DNA of 13,930 bases. It comes from Deltaproteobacteria bacterium (GTDB lineage Bacteria > Myxococcota_A > Polyangia > Polyangiales > Houyiibacteriaceae). The DNA lies in the NCBI GenBank assembly GCA_027295555.1, contig JAPUKT010000069.1, positions 1-13,930 on the forward strand, read 5' to 3'. Both the position numbers and the translations under genes were made by a program. The notes under the pieces were generated by a model. That model was not told the origin of the DNA. It searched no databases and worked only from the letters and a program-made list of their open reading frames with translations. The first letter of the stretch is position 1, and every line of letters starts with the position of its first letter. This document shows positions 1 to 7,419 of the stretch, one piece after another.

Positions 1-2
1 GA

Positions 3-641
3 ACCTGTGCATGCTTGATGGTGATTGCCGCGCTGCTCGGTTCGAGTTGCAAGCAGTACACCCTCACGATGCAGCCAGGCCCTCGAGTGTTCACACCGGA
101 CTCGTATCCGCTCGTCTGGGAGGCGTGGACGCGGGATGAAGAGTCGTTTTCATGGAAGGACCTGGCGCATGAGCTCTACGTCACCGCCACGTTCGAATCG
201 TGGGAGTTTCGTTGGGCCTACGTCGTCCGCTATGCACACGACTACAGCTTGCTTCCAACGGCTCGAGACGAGATGCTCCAGGCCAGCCTCGCCAGCTCCC
301 GTCAGGAGCACCGCTTCTTCGTCAGCTTGGTCGGTTTCGACTTCCGCGAGTCCAACCTGGTCAGTAAGCAGTCCGCCTGGCGTGTCCTCTTGGTCGACCC
401 ACAGGGCAACCAGGCGGTCCCGATTCTGATGGAACGGGTGCGCCGCCCCAGCGCCGCGGATCGGGTGTATTTCCCCCAGGTCGATCCTCTCCGGGAGACA
501 TTTCGTGTGACTTTTCCAGCAGTTGACTCGGATGGCCGGCAGACCATCCCCGAGGGCGCCTCCTTCGTCGTGCTGCGATTCACGGGCGCCCGCGGCCGGG
601 TCGACCTGCGCTGGGATTTGCAGCCTCCGCAAGGCGGTTGA
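3..641 (+). CDS. Partial secreted or lipoprotein-like protein of unknown function (5' end probably outside the window)
   Basis: I do not recognise this family. The frame is open to the left edge of the window. TTG at 15 and ATG at 18 are possible starts, but from ATG 18 only ten residues (MVIAALLGSS) would precede the cysteine and there would be no basic n-region, so the true start is probably upstream. The hydrophobic run ending in SSC fits the end of a lipoprotein signal, although the usual Leu at -3 is missing. The rest is about 195 residues, rich in aromatic residues and arginine, with many short beta-like stretches (for example VVRYAHDYSLL, FFVSLVGFDF, WRVLLVDPQG) and no membrane segment, which suggests a beta-sandwich exported domain. 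The TGA stop at 639-641 lies just before the promoter of the next gene, so this gene appears to end its own transcription unit. Coding status is likely; function is unknown. Confidence 0.7.
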   Translation, partial: TCACLMVIAALLGSSCKQYTLTMQPGPRVFTPDSYPLVWEAWTRDEESFSWKDLAHELYVTATFESWEFRWAYVVRYAHDYSLLPTARDEMLQASLASSRQEHRFFVSLVGFDFRESNLVSKQSAWRVLLVDPQGNQAVPILMERVRRPSAADRVYFPQVDPLRETFRVTFPAVDSDGRQTIPEGASFVVLRFTGARGRVDLRWDLQPPQGG

Positions 642-648
642 CGAAGGT

Positions 649-678
649 TTGACAGTCGCGATCCTGGCTCGCTATCAT
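649..678 (+). promoter_or_regulatory. Sigma-70-type promoter for the HEAT-repeat lipoprotein gene
   Basis: A perfect -35 hexamer TTGACA (649-654) is followed after 18 nt by TATCAT (673-678), a good match to TATAAT. Transcription would start near 685 and give a leader of about 54 nt before the ATG at 739. The leader holds an 11-bp odd palindrome, TTCGT-A-ACGAA (697-707), of unknown meaning. The promoter lies 7 nt after the stop of the upstream gene, so the two genes are probably separate units. Confidence 0.6.
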
Positions 679-725
679 GCTGTGGTCGCGTAAGCCTTCG
701 TAACGAATGGGGAAACGGGGTGCGC

Positions 726-732
726 GGGGAGG
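726..732 (+). promoter_or_regulatory. Ribosome binding site fixing the start at 739
   Basis: GGGGAGG lies six bases before the ATG at 739. It is a strong Shine-Dalgarno match and supports this start over downstream methionines. Confidence 0.65.
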
Positions 733-738
733 TTCAGC

Positions 739-2427
739 ATGAAGATGCGCCACAGGGGGTGGACAGTTGCAGTTATCGTTGCAGCGCTAAGTTTTGGTTG
801 TCACGCGGCCGAGGATGATCCGGAAGGGCAAGCCGGGGAGCTTGCTGATCCCGTCAGGCGGGAAAATGCGATCTTCAATCTCAAGGAGGTCTACACGCAA
901 ACGCTCGCCGCCAACGGCGGTGATCGAAACAATCCGGAGGTAGAGGCCGTCGCCGACGTGATCGTCACGCCGTTGACCGACACGTATCTCGCGTTTCCCG
1001 AGGACCGGATCAACGGGCTGGCCATCCTCGATTTGCTCTATGAGATGCAGGACCGGCGAAGTCTTCCGGCGCTCCTCGACGCGCTCAACTGGCGCACTGA
1101 AGTCTCCGAAGACCATGCGATCCGGGCCGCGCAGACCCTTCAAGTGATGGAAGTGCCCGAAGGAGAGCGACCCAACGTGATCCAAGCGCTGGCTCGCTCG
1201 CTCGAGCGCATCACCGGGGCGCGAACCGCGGACAACAAGATGCGGGTTTCGATGATCCGTGCGCTTGGCTCTCTCGACGACCGGGGCGCGACCGAGATTC
1301 TGACCGTCATCGCCACCAAGCAAGACGAGAACCAGAACTTCCTGATCAACCGCCTGGCCGCCCAGCAGCTCGGCGAGCTTCGGGATCCGGCCGCGATTCC
1401 CGCGTTGATCCGATGCCTTTTTCTTTTTGCGCCGAACCGTCCGGACCTGCGGATGAACGATGTGGCTGCGGAAGCGTTGATCCTGATCGGCCGCCCCTCG
1501 CTCAAGCCGCTACTCAAGATGATGCAAGGCAACGACGAGACGGCGAACGCGATTGCCAAGAGCTACATCGACTCGATCAAAGCACGCCGTCCGGATCTCG
1601 CCAACAAGATGGACGTTCGGCAGGTGACGGGCGGCGAAGCCTCCTTTGCGCTCGGCGCCCTCGGATTTTCCGAGGCATTGGAGCCACTCCTTCAGGAGGC
1701 CAGCTCGTCGGATACCGCCCGCAAGCTCAACGCGGCGATCGCCCTGGTCCGGCTCCAGGTGCCGCCCGCCCAACGTGAGCGAGTGCGTTCGACGCTCAAG
1801 CAGGTGTTTGGGAGCCTGTCGAAGGGCTACGAGGGTGTGCGGATGCGGGGGCAGCTGCTCGCCGCGATGGCCCACACCTACGACGCCGAGCTCATGCCGT
1901 TCATCCTGCAGCAGCTCAACGACAAGAACGCCAATCCGGAGCTCCGCTTGATCGCGGCGCAGAACTACGCGCTTTTGGCGAACAAGGCTGACGCCGCCAA
2001 GCTCGCTGCCGCGATTGCAAGCGAGAATCCGTCCGAGGCCGGCGGCTACCGCGAGAAGTTCGCCGAGCACAAGCCGTTGATGACGCTCGCCGAGGAATGC
2101 GACACCGCGGTGGCGTGCTGGGTGGGGAAGGTCGGCAGTGCTGACCCGAGCACTGCCCGTAAGGGCGCCTACATGTTGGGTCGCTACGGTGCGGGCAACG
2201 ACCAGGCGATTGCGGCCTTGGTGGGTCAGCTCGGCAGTGAAGACATCGGCGTTCGCCTGGCGGCCCTGATGGCGCTCGACAAGATCGCCGAAGACGGCTC
2301 CCCGGATGCGGTGCTGAAGATCGACGAGCTTCGCACGCGCGAGGAAGGGCAATCGGTGTGGACGATGTTCCGTGTCGAAGCGCTTCCGGTCCAAGCGCGG
2401 CTGCGGAGCCGCAAGGAAAGCGGCTAA
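739..2427 (+). CDS. HEAT-repeat lipoprotein
   Basis: The predicted product has 562 residues. Residues 1-21 form a signal peptide (basic MKMRHR, then a hydrophobic core) ending in LSFGC, a loose lipobox with Cys21 as the possible lipidation site, followed by an acidic stretch (AEDD) that would favour outer-membrane sorting if E. coli-like rules apply. The rest is nearly all alpha-helical, with repeated pairs of helices of HEAT/Armadillo type: examples are RRSLPALLDAL (about 106-116), RDPAAIPALIRCL (215-227), FSEALEPLLQEA (310-321), and the last repeats at about 470-525. Such solenoids usually act as protein-binding scaffolds; no catalytic motif is visible. Two cysteines at 454 and 460 could form a disulfide after export. 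The PPIase lipoprotein gene starts 18 nt downstream, so co-expression and a shared role in envelope protein handling are inferred. The binding partner is unknown. Confidence 0.85.
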   Translation: MKMRHRGWTVAVIVAALSFGCHAAEDDPEGQAGELADPVRRENAIFNLKEVYTQTLAANGGDRNNPEVEAVADVIVTPLTDTYLAFPEDRINGLAILDLLYEMQDRRSLPALLDALNWRTEVSEDHAIRAAQTLQVMEVPEGERPNVIQALARSLERITGARTADNKMRVSMIRALGSLDDRGATEILTVIATKQDENQNFLINRLAAQQLGELRDPAAIPALIRCLFLFAPNRPDLRMNDVAAEALILIGRPSLKPLLKMMQGNDETANAIAKSYIDSIKARRPDLANKMDVRQVTGGEASFALGALGFSEALEPLLQEASSSDTARKLNAAIALVRLQVPPAQRERVRSTLKQVFGSLSKGYEGVRMRGQLLAAMAHTYDAELMPFILQQLNDKNANPELRLIAAQNYALLANKADAAKLAAAIASENPSEAGGYREKFAEHKPLMTLAEECDTAVACWVGKVGSADPSTARKGAYMLGRYGAGNDQAIAALVGQLGSEDIGVRLAALMALDKIAEDGSPDAVLKIDELRTREEGQSVWTMFRVEALPVQARLRSRKESG

Positions 2428-2445
2428 GCCCGCGGCAGGTGGGCC

Positions 2446-3351
2446 GTGCGCCGAGCCTTCATCATCACGTGGGCATGTGGGGTATGGGGCCTCGCGGTCG
2501 GGTGTGAACGCGTGACGAACGAAGCCCAACCTGCGCCGACGCAGACCTCCGTAGTCGCCGAAGTCGTGGCGAAGGTCGGGGGGCGCGCGATCGGCGCAGC
2601 GCACGTGCGAGAGCGGATGAAGCTCGACGGGATCAGCGCCGAGAAGGCGCTCGACGCCCTCATCGAAGAGGAGTTGCTGTTGCAGGAGGCGCAGAGGGCG
2701 GGCTTATCGGCGGATCCGGAGGCAGAGCGCGGGGTCGATCGGAAGATGGTCCGGGCCTTCCTCCACGACCTCGAAAAGGAGAACACGCCCGAAGGCCTTC
2801 CGACCAAGCGGGTCCGCGAGGACTTCGAACGAAATCGAGAGCAGTTTCAAGCCCTCGAACGCCGCGGGTCGTGGCATGTCTTGGTGAAAGCGGACACCGC
2901 GGAAGCCCGCGAGGTCGCTGTTTCGGTTCTCGCCGAAGCGCGTCGGGCGAAGGACCCGAGAGAGGTCTTCGAGCGCTACAGCGAAGGCGCAGCCGACGGC
3001 ATAGACCTGCCGGTCGTCGTCGAAGAGCTTCCACCCATCACGACGAAGGCCAAAATCGAAAAACCTTATAAAGACGCGCTGTTCGAGGCAAAAACTCTAG
3101 GGCCCGTGAAAGGGCCGGTCCAGACCTCCTATGGTTGGCACGCCATCGTCGTCACCGAGATTCAGCCCGGCGAGGTTCGCACCTTCCGCGACGTCGAAGA
3201 CGAGATTCGCGAACGACTCAGCCGCAAGGAGCGCTTCGAGAAGCTGGTCGAGGTCGTGCAGCGTCTCGAGGGCGAGGAGCTGGTGACTTACGACGAGGCG
3301 GTCGTCGAGCGCCTCCTGACCGTGCGAGAGCTTCCGAAGCGTGCCGAGTGA
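2446..3351 (+). CDS. Lipid-anchored PpiC/SurA-type peptidyl-prolyl cis-trans isomerase
   Basis: This is a 301-residue product from a GTG start. The signal (MRRAFIITW, then a hydrophobic core) ends in LAVGC with Cys20, so it is probably a lipoprotein. Residues about 38-140 look like the helical SurA/PrsA N-terminal chaperone segment: VVAKVGGRAIG, followed by ALDALIEEELLLQEAQRAGL, which is the typical opening of this family. Residues about 141-240 form the parvulin (PPIC rotamase) domain, with SWHVLVKA at the start and the diagnostic closing strand YGWHAIVVTE at 229-238. The C-terminal helix returns to the chaperone part. The expected role is folding or isomerising prolyl bonds in exported or outer-membrane proteins. 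The gene follows the HEAT lipoprotein by 18 nt and is probably in the same operon. The TGA stop overlaps a GTG that opens a short downstream frame (GTGA at 3348-3351). The family assignment is firm; substrates are unknown. Confidence 0.88.
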   Translation: MRRAFIITWACGVWGLAVGCERVTNEAQPAPTQTSVVAEVVAKVGGRAIGAAHVRERMKLDGISAEKALDALIEEELLLQEAQRAGLSADPEAERGVDRKMVRAFLHDLEKENTPEGLPTKRVREDFERNREQFQALERRGSWHVLVKADTAEAREVAVSVLAEARRAKDPREVFERYSEGAADGIDLPVVVEELPPITTKAKIEKPYKDALFEAKTLGPVKGPVQTSYGWHAIVVTEIQPGEVRTFRDVEDEIRERLSRKERFEKLVEVVQRLEGEELVTYDEAVVERLLTVRELPKRAE

Positions 3352-3443
3352 GCCGCCGCACAACTCGGTATCAGGCGCGTCACCTCGACACGGGCCAAAG
3401 GGTGGCGGTCAAGGTCAAGCGCTTGGGCGATCCACTTCTGAGG
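3348..3443 (+). other. Convergent gap holding a short kinase-N-lobe-like reading frame
   Basis: This is the gap between two convergent genes. From the GTG that overlaps the PPIase stop, the plus frame reads RYQARHLDTGQRVAVKVKR within the first 27 residues. The pattern A-R-x-L-x-T-G-x-x-V-A-V-K-V resembles strands beta2-beta3 of Hanks-type Ser/Thr kinases, where the Lys of VAVK binds ATP. The Gly-rich loop expected just before it is absent. Beyond 3443 the frame runs on to 3785 but antisense to the well-supported LpoA-like gene, so only this part is free of overlap. It may be a decayed kinase remnant or chance. No clear stem-loop terminator is visible here for either convergent gene. Confidence 0.22.
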
Positions 3444-5276
3444 TCACTCCTGAAGCTCGAGGACCGTCCCGCGCACCTCGTAGACTCGGGGGGCGTGCGC
3501 GGGGGTCCGTTCCGGGGAAAACCGATCCATCGAGGTCACCGCAGTCACCCCGGTGCCGGCACGGAGCGCTTCGGCGAGCGCCTCGCGAGTCTGGTACCCC
3601 TGACGGAGCGTCGCCGAAATCATCCGGTAGGCATCGTAGCCGTAGGCGGCGAAAGTCTCGGGGGGGCGCCCGTAACGTTCCTCGTAGGCTTTTCGAAAAT
3701 CAACGTTCGTAGGAGCTTCCGACTCGCCATAGAAGGGCACGACGACCAGCGCGCCTTGCAGGTATCGGGATGCGCGCGCCAGTAGCTTCGACGACCAACT
3801 CGGGCTCGGTAGTAGGAAGTGAACCTCGCGTTCGGCGTGTCCTGGGAGGCGGCCTGCGCGCGCGCTCCAGGCGTCCTCCGCCGCGAACGTCGGCGCGATC
3901 GATGCGACTTGCTCCGCGACATCGGCGAGCAGCACCACGTTACATTCTTCCTCGAGGAGCGCCTTGACATAGTCGACAAACGATCGAGTTCCCGGTGGAT
4001 AGGCGACACCCTCGCATGTGCTTCCCCCAGCAGCGGCTACCTCTTCATCGAAGGTCCGTCGAAGCATCCGGCCGTAGCCGTGGTCCGGATGCAGAATCAC
4101 GTATCGGGAGGCGCCACGCGCCCGCGCCTTGCGGACCAACGCTCGAACCTCGTCGCGTGGGCTGTAGAGGAAGCGGAAGACTTGATCGCCCTCGCCGGTC
4201 GCGCCTTCGGCAGCCGAGAAGGTCAGGAGCGGTACGCCTGCGCGTCGCGTCGACTCGGCGGCTGCAGCGATCGTTCGCGTGCCGACGGGGCCCAAGACGG
4301 CCACCACCCGTTGGTCGCCGATCAGCGACTCCACCGCGGCGGTCGTGTTCGACGGATCTCCCGCGGTGTCCTCGACGATTAGCTCAGGGCCGCCCTCGTG
4401 GAGCGCAGCGAGTTGCATTCCCTGAAGCAACTGACGACCGACCTCACGGCCGCGGCCACTCAGTGGCAATAGCGCCCCGAGCAGATACGGGTTGCCGTGC
4501 AGGAACTCGTCGCCTCGGGCCACGAGCATGCGCACCTCCGGGTCTTCCACCGCCGTGCTCTGCCGGAGTGCGTCGGTCGACATGGCGACGAGATCGGCGT
4601 CTTGCGTTTCGAGGCCGTGCTCGAGCATTCGGCGGGCGACCGCGAGCTGCGGGGCGGCGCCGAGACGAAGCTCGTCAAACAGGACCGCCGCCTGCTCGAT
4701 GGCCAGCTTCATGACCAGCACGTCGATTGCGGCGCTCGCGCGTTCGGGGTCCGGGGGCGTGCCGCCCTTTTCGAGCAGGGCGTCCATGACGTGGAGCGCG
4801 AGCGGGGCATTGAGTGTCTGTTCGGATGCTCCTACCGCGGTCTTCCAAAGCAACTCCTGCTCCGCATCGGCGAACCGCTCACCAGCCAGGGGATCGAGTG
4901 TTTCGAGGGCCTCGTCTGGCTGTTTCGAATCCAGTTGGCACGCCGCGTATCGAAGCGAAGCGCGCAATGCGATCGCTCGGTCTGGGCTATCCTGAGCCTG
5001 CTGGAAGTGCAGGGTTGCGCGCGCGCAACCGGAGCTCGCCGCCTCCAAGATGCCGAGCTCGAGTCGGGCAAGATCGGCCTCGACGGTCCCGGGATGCGAG
5101 ATGATGAAGCTCTCGTAGGCGTTGCGTCCCCCGGCCACGTCCCCATTCGACACGAGCGTGCGGGCGTGTTCGATTTCGACCGGCAGCGCCTTCTCCACCG
5201 GACTCTGCACTCCCTTTGGAGCGCAACTGACGAGAACGATCAGCGCCGCGTAGGCACTGGCATTTCGAAAGATCAA
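3444..5276 (-). CDS. LpoA/LppC-like lipoprotein with TPR-like N-terminus and type I periplasmic-binding fold
   Basis: I place the start at TTG 5276-5274, which overlaps the upstream stop as TTGA and has a GGGGGA ribosome site just before it. This gives 610 residues with a clean lipoprotein signal ending in the canonical lipobox LVSC (Cys18). A longer frame to 5399 would bury that signal inside the protein. Residues about 30-250 are helical and TPR-like (VSNGDVAGGRNAYESFIISH, then ALETLDPLAG). Residues about 264-600 form a periplasmic-binding type I domain: LLGALLPLSGRGREVGRQLL at 265-284, VVAVLGPVGTRT, RAGVPLLTFSAAE and AAYGYDAYRM at 543-552. The same domain order occurs in E. coli LpoA, which activates penicillin-binding protein PBP1A from the outer membrane. 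The related family of amino-acid transporter binding proteins is an alternative, but there are no ABC permease genes nearby. It is probably cotranscribed with the Fe-S gene and rsmA. Confidence 0.8.
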   Translation of the reverse strand: MIFRNASAYAALIVLVSCAPKGVQSPVEKALPVEIEHARTLVSNGDVAGGRNAYESFIISHPGTVEADLARLELGILEAASSGCARATLHFQQAQDSPDRAIALRASLRYAACQLDSKQPDEALETLDPLAGERFADAEQELLWKTAVGASEQTLNAPLALHVMDALLEKGGTPPDPERASAAIDVLVMKLAIEQAAVLFDELRLGAAPQLAVARRMLEHGLETQDADLVAMSTDALRQSTAVEDPEVRMLVARGDEFLHGNPYLLGALLPLSGRGREVGRQLLQGMQLAALHEGGPELIVEDTAGDPSNTTAAVESLIGDQRVVAVLGPVGTRTIAAAAESTRRAGVPLLTFSAAEGATGEGDQVFRFLYSPRDEVRALVRKARARGASRYVILHPDHGYGRMLRRTFDEEVAAAGGSTCEGVAYPPGTRSFVDYVKALLEEECNVVLLADVAEQVASIAPTFAAEDAWSARAGRLPGHAEREVHFLLPSPSWSSKLLARASRYLQGALVVVPFYGESEAPTNVDFRKAYEERYGRPPETFAAYGYDAYRMISATLRQGYQTREALAEALRAGTGVTAVTSMDRFSPERTPAHAPRVYEVRGTVLELQE

Positions 5277-6400
5277 CGATTCCCCCGACAGCTTTCCGCG
5301 AGTAGCGATGCAAACGACAGGACCGTATCGCTGCCGTTCTCGCTGAGTTGTCGTGCCGACCCGGGGCACGCGGTCACGATCGTCCCGCCTCCGACCCAAG
5401 CGTGCTGCGCGAGGCGGTCCTTCGCGATTGCCGCAGCGGTTTCCGGATCGGTGCGCGGCAACTGGCCGCCTGCGCCGGCGCAGATGCTGTCGTCACGATT
5501 TTGATGGAACTCCTCGACCTCATTCCCGAGAATCTTGGCGAGCACCCGTCGTGGGGCCTCGTATACACCCAGCCCACGCCCGAGCCGGCACGGGTCGTGA
5601 TAGCGGGCGGTGATGGGTTTTGGGAGGGGTTCGATTCGGTCGATGTGCCGCGCCGCGAGCTCGCTCAAATGGATCATGCGGTCGGCGGGAGGTGTGAGGT
5701 CGTGACGCACGCTCCCGACTTTGAGCGCATGAAGGCAGCCGGGGTCGAGGAACACCACGAGACTCGCCTCCGAGATTGCGGAAAGGACTTCGGCTGCTGC
5801 GCTCCGAAAGCCTTCCGGGTCCCCCGCTTCGAGCAGCGGGAGGCCGCAACACCGATCGGCGACGGCCCGTACCGGAGCGTCGGCCAGCGCTTGGGTCGCG
5901 CGCCAACCTGCGACCGCATCGTCGGCGCACAGCACATTGGCGGTGCAGCCGGGAAAGTACATCACCTCGGCTCCGGTTTCGGTTGTGGACTCCGCAAATA
6001 GTCGGGACCCGGCGCGCGCAGCGTTTTGTGCGCGGCGCTCGTGCTCCTGCAGGACATTGATCGCTTGTTTCGGTGCTCGACCCAGCTGAACCGCTTCTGC
6101 CCGCGCCGCGTAGAGCGTCGCTGCCACTTCGTTTCGATGGGTACAGTGGGTGCGGCAGCGGAGGCATCCAGAGCACCCGTACCAGCTGGCCGCCACGGTC
6201 TCGCTCATGTCGAGGTTTCCGTCGTTCACATGGTGGGCCGAGGTCATTTTCGCCCAAGGCGTGGTGGTCTCACTCGACTGCGCCACCGACACGGGGCACG
6301 AGAAGCGGCACATCTTGGGGCAATAGGTGCAATAGGTGTGCTGTTTGGTGAAAGGCTCCAGTAAGGGCAGGTTGTCGGCCATGCGGACCGCACGATACAT
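5273..6400 (-). CDS. Heterodisulfide-reductase-like Fe-S protein with CCG domains (GlcF/HdrD type)
   Basis: From ATG 6400-6398 (GGA six bases upstream) the product has 375 residues and starts 31 nt after rsmA ends; another ATG lies six codons on. A longer frame would run into rsmA. Two cysteine sets fit 4Fe-4S clusters: C24, C27, C31, C35 followed by Pro, and C76, C79, C82, C86. Two CCG-type modules follow. The first has C152, C184-C185-G and C222, but its usual CxxC is D219-x-x-C222. The second has C271, C307 with Ala308 in place of the second Cys (CAG instead of CCG), and C345-x-x-Ser348. Relatives pass electrons between a flavin dehydrogenase and quinone or thiol partners (glycolate or lactate oxidation, HdrD). 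No partner dehydrogenase is in the window. No transmembrane segment is seen, so it is probably cytoplasmic. Function is open; the family call is good. Confidence 0.8.
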   Translation of the reverse strand: MYRAVRMADNLPLLEPFTKQHTYCTYCPKMCRFSCPVSVAQSSETTTPWAKMTSAHHVNDGNLDMSETVAASWYGCSGCLRCRTHCTHRNEVAATLYAARAEAVQLGRAPKQAINVLQEHERRAQNAARAGSRLFAESTTETGAEVMYFPGCTANVLCADDAVAGWRATQALADAPVRAVADRCCGLPLLEAGDPEGFRSAAAEVLSAISEASLVVFLDPGCLHALKVGSVRHDLTPPADRMIHLSELAARHIDRIEPLPKPITARYHDPCRLGRGLGVYEAPRRVLAKILGNEVEEFHQNRDDSICAGAGGQLPRTDPETAAAIAKDRLAQHAWVGGGTIVTACPGSARQLSENGSDTVLSFASLLAESCRGNR

Positions 6401-6431
6401 GGCCTTTCCGTGCGCCGCCAATCCAGCCGGA

Positions 6432-7274
6432 TCAGCCCGTGGAGGCCCACTCCTCGGCGAGACGCGCGAACTCCGCGATCGAGAGGGTTTCTCCACGCCT
6501 TGCCGGGTCGATCTCGGCCCGTTGGAGCGCTCGCGCGGCTCGATCGGCGTCGCCTAGGTTGCGCATCGCGTTGCGGAGGGTCTTTCGACGGGTTTGGAAA
6601 GCGGCGCGGACGACCGCCCGAAAGTCATTATTCTCCTCGGCCAGGGGCGCTTCCCGCGGAAGCAGGCGAACCACCGCGCTCTCGACTTTGGGAGGAGGGT
6701 AGAAGCAGCCAGGTCGAAGGCGGCACACGGTTTCGATCTCGAACACGGCCTGCGCGAAGACCGTCAACGCACCGTATTCCTTGCGACCGGGCTCCGCGGT
6801 CAAGCGGTCGCGGACCTCCTTCTGCACCATCAGCACGGCGCCGAGGACCGCATCCCGATGCTCGACCACCCGGCGCAGGATCGCGCCCGTGGCTTGATAG
6901 GGGAGGTTCCCGGTGACGACTAGCTTCGAACCGCGGGTCGCGGCATGACCCCGAAGGTCAAACTCGGCAGCATCGGCTTCGATGACCTGCAAGCGCGCCT
7001 CGTTGCCGTACTCCTGCACCAGCACGCGCACCATGTCTCGGTCGAGCTCCACCGCTGACACGACGCAACCCCGGACAAGAAGCGCGTGGGTGAGCGCGCC
7101 GAGCCCCGGCCCAAGCTCGACGACCTCGCGCCCGAGCTCCGCGGTGGCGTCCGCGATCCGCGCGACAGCCCTCGGCTGAATCAAGAAGTTCTGCGAAAAG
7201 GCGCGTTTGGGGTGGAGGTCGTATTTTCGTAGGAGATCCCTGGCGTCCGGTGATGCGCCCTCGGGGTCACTCAT
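6432..7274 (-). CDS. rsmA: 16S rRNA (adenine1518-N6/adenine1519-N6)-dimethyltransferase RsmA (KsgA)
   Basis: This 280-residue protein is close to the usual KsgA length. It uses S-adenosylmethionine to dimethylate two adjacent adenines in helix 45 of 16S rRNA late in 30S assembly. Visible motifs are FSQNFL (26-31), the SAM-binding loop VELGPGLGALT (52-62), the acidic SAM contacts E76 and D101, the catalytic NLPY (123-126), and the C-terminal signature FQTRRKTLRNAM (226-237). All key residues are present. The start at ATG 7274-7272 has only a weak ribosome site (AGAG). Upstream on this strand TATGAT (7297-7292) could serve as a -10 element with a poor -35. The gene leads a probable three-gene minus-strand operon with the Fe-S protein and the LpoA-like lipoprotein. 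Confidence 0.95.
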   Translation of the reverse strand: MSDPEGASPDARDLLRKYDLHPKRAFSQNFLIQPRAVARIADATAELGREVVELGPGLGALTHALLVRGCVVSAVELDRDMVRVLVQEYGNEARLQVIEADAAEFDLRGHAATRGSKLVVTGNLPYQATGAILRRVVEHRDAVLGAVLMVQKEVRDRLTAEPGRKEYGALTVFAQAVFEIETVCRLRPGCFYPPPKVESAVVRLLPREAPLAEENNDFRAVVRAAFQTRRKTLRNAMRNLGDADRAARALQRAEIDPARRGETLSIAEFARLAEEWASTG

Positions 7275-7346
7275 CGGGTCAACTCTGGAAGATCATAGAG
7301 GTTTTGACAGCAAGAAGGCACGTCAGCTCCTGTTGTGTCACACCCG

Positions 7347-7374
7347 TTGTCATTGGAGAAGGCGTTATTATATT
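7347..7374 (+). promoter_or_regulatory. Candidate sigma-70-type promoter for the small protein and sigma-54 activator
   Basis: TTGTCA (7347-7352) and TATATT (7369-7374) are 16 nt apart, in the 145-nt divergent gap between rsmA and the small gene at 7420. The surrounding bases are more AT-rich than the coding DNA. Start of transcription would be near 7381, giving a leader of about 40 nt. A 9-bp odd palindrome, GTGT-C-ACAC (7335-7343), lies just upstream of the -35 element and could be an operator half, but this is weak. Confidence 0.45.
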
Positions 7375-7419
7375 GGTGGGGCCCCTGGATTGACCTACGT
7401 TAAGAATAAGAGGATTCCA

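Noticed and set aside
1510..2604. A minus-strand open frame of 364 codons opposite the HEAT lipoprotein
   Set aside because: It lies antisense to a gene with clear repeats, a strong promoter and a ribosome site, and its own translation shows no recognisable motif.
5276..5399. A longer N-terminus for the LpoA-like protein starting at 5399
   Set aside because: It would put about 41 Arg-rich residues before a clear lipoprotein signal and overlap the Fe-S gene by 127 nt. The TTG at 5276 has a good ribosome site and a TTGA overlap.
3995..5504. Plus-strand open frames up to 335 codons opposite the LpoA-like and Fe-S genes
   Set aside because: Their translations are low-complexity Arg/Ala/Ser-rich sequence, and the minus strand holds two well-supported proteins here.
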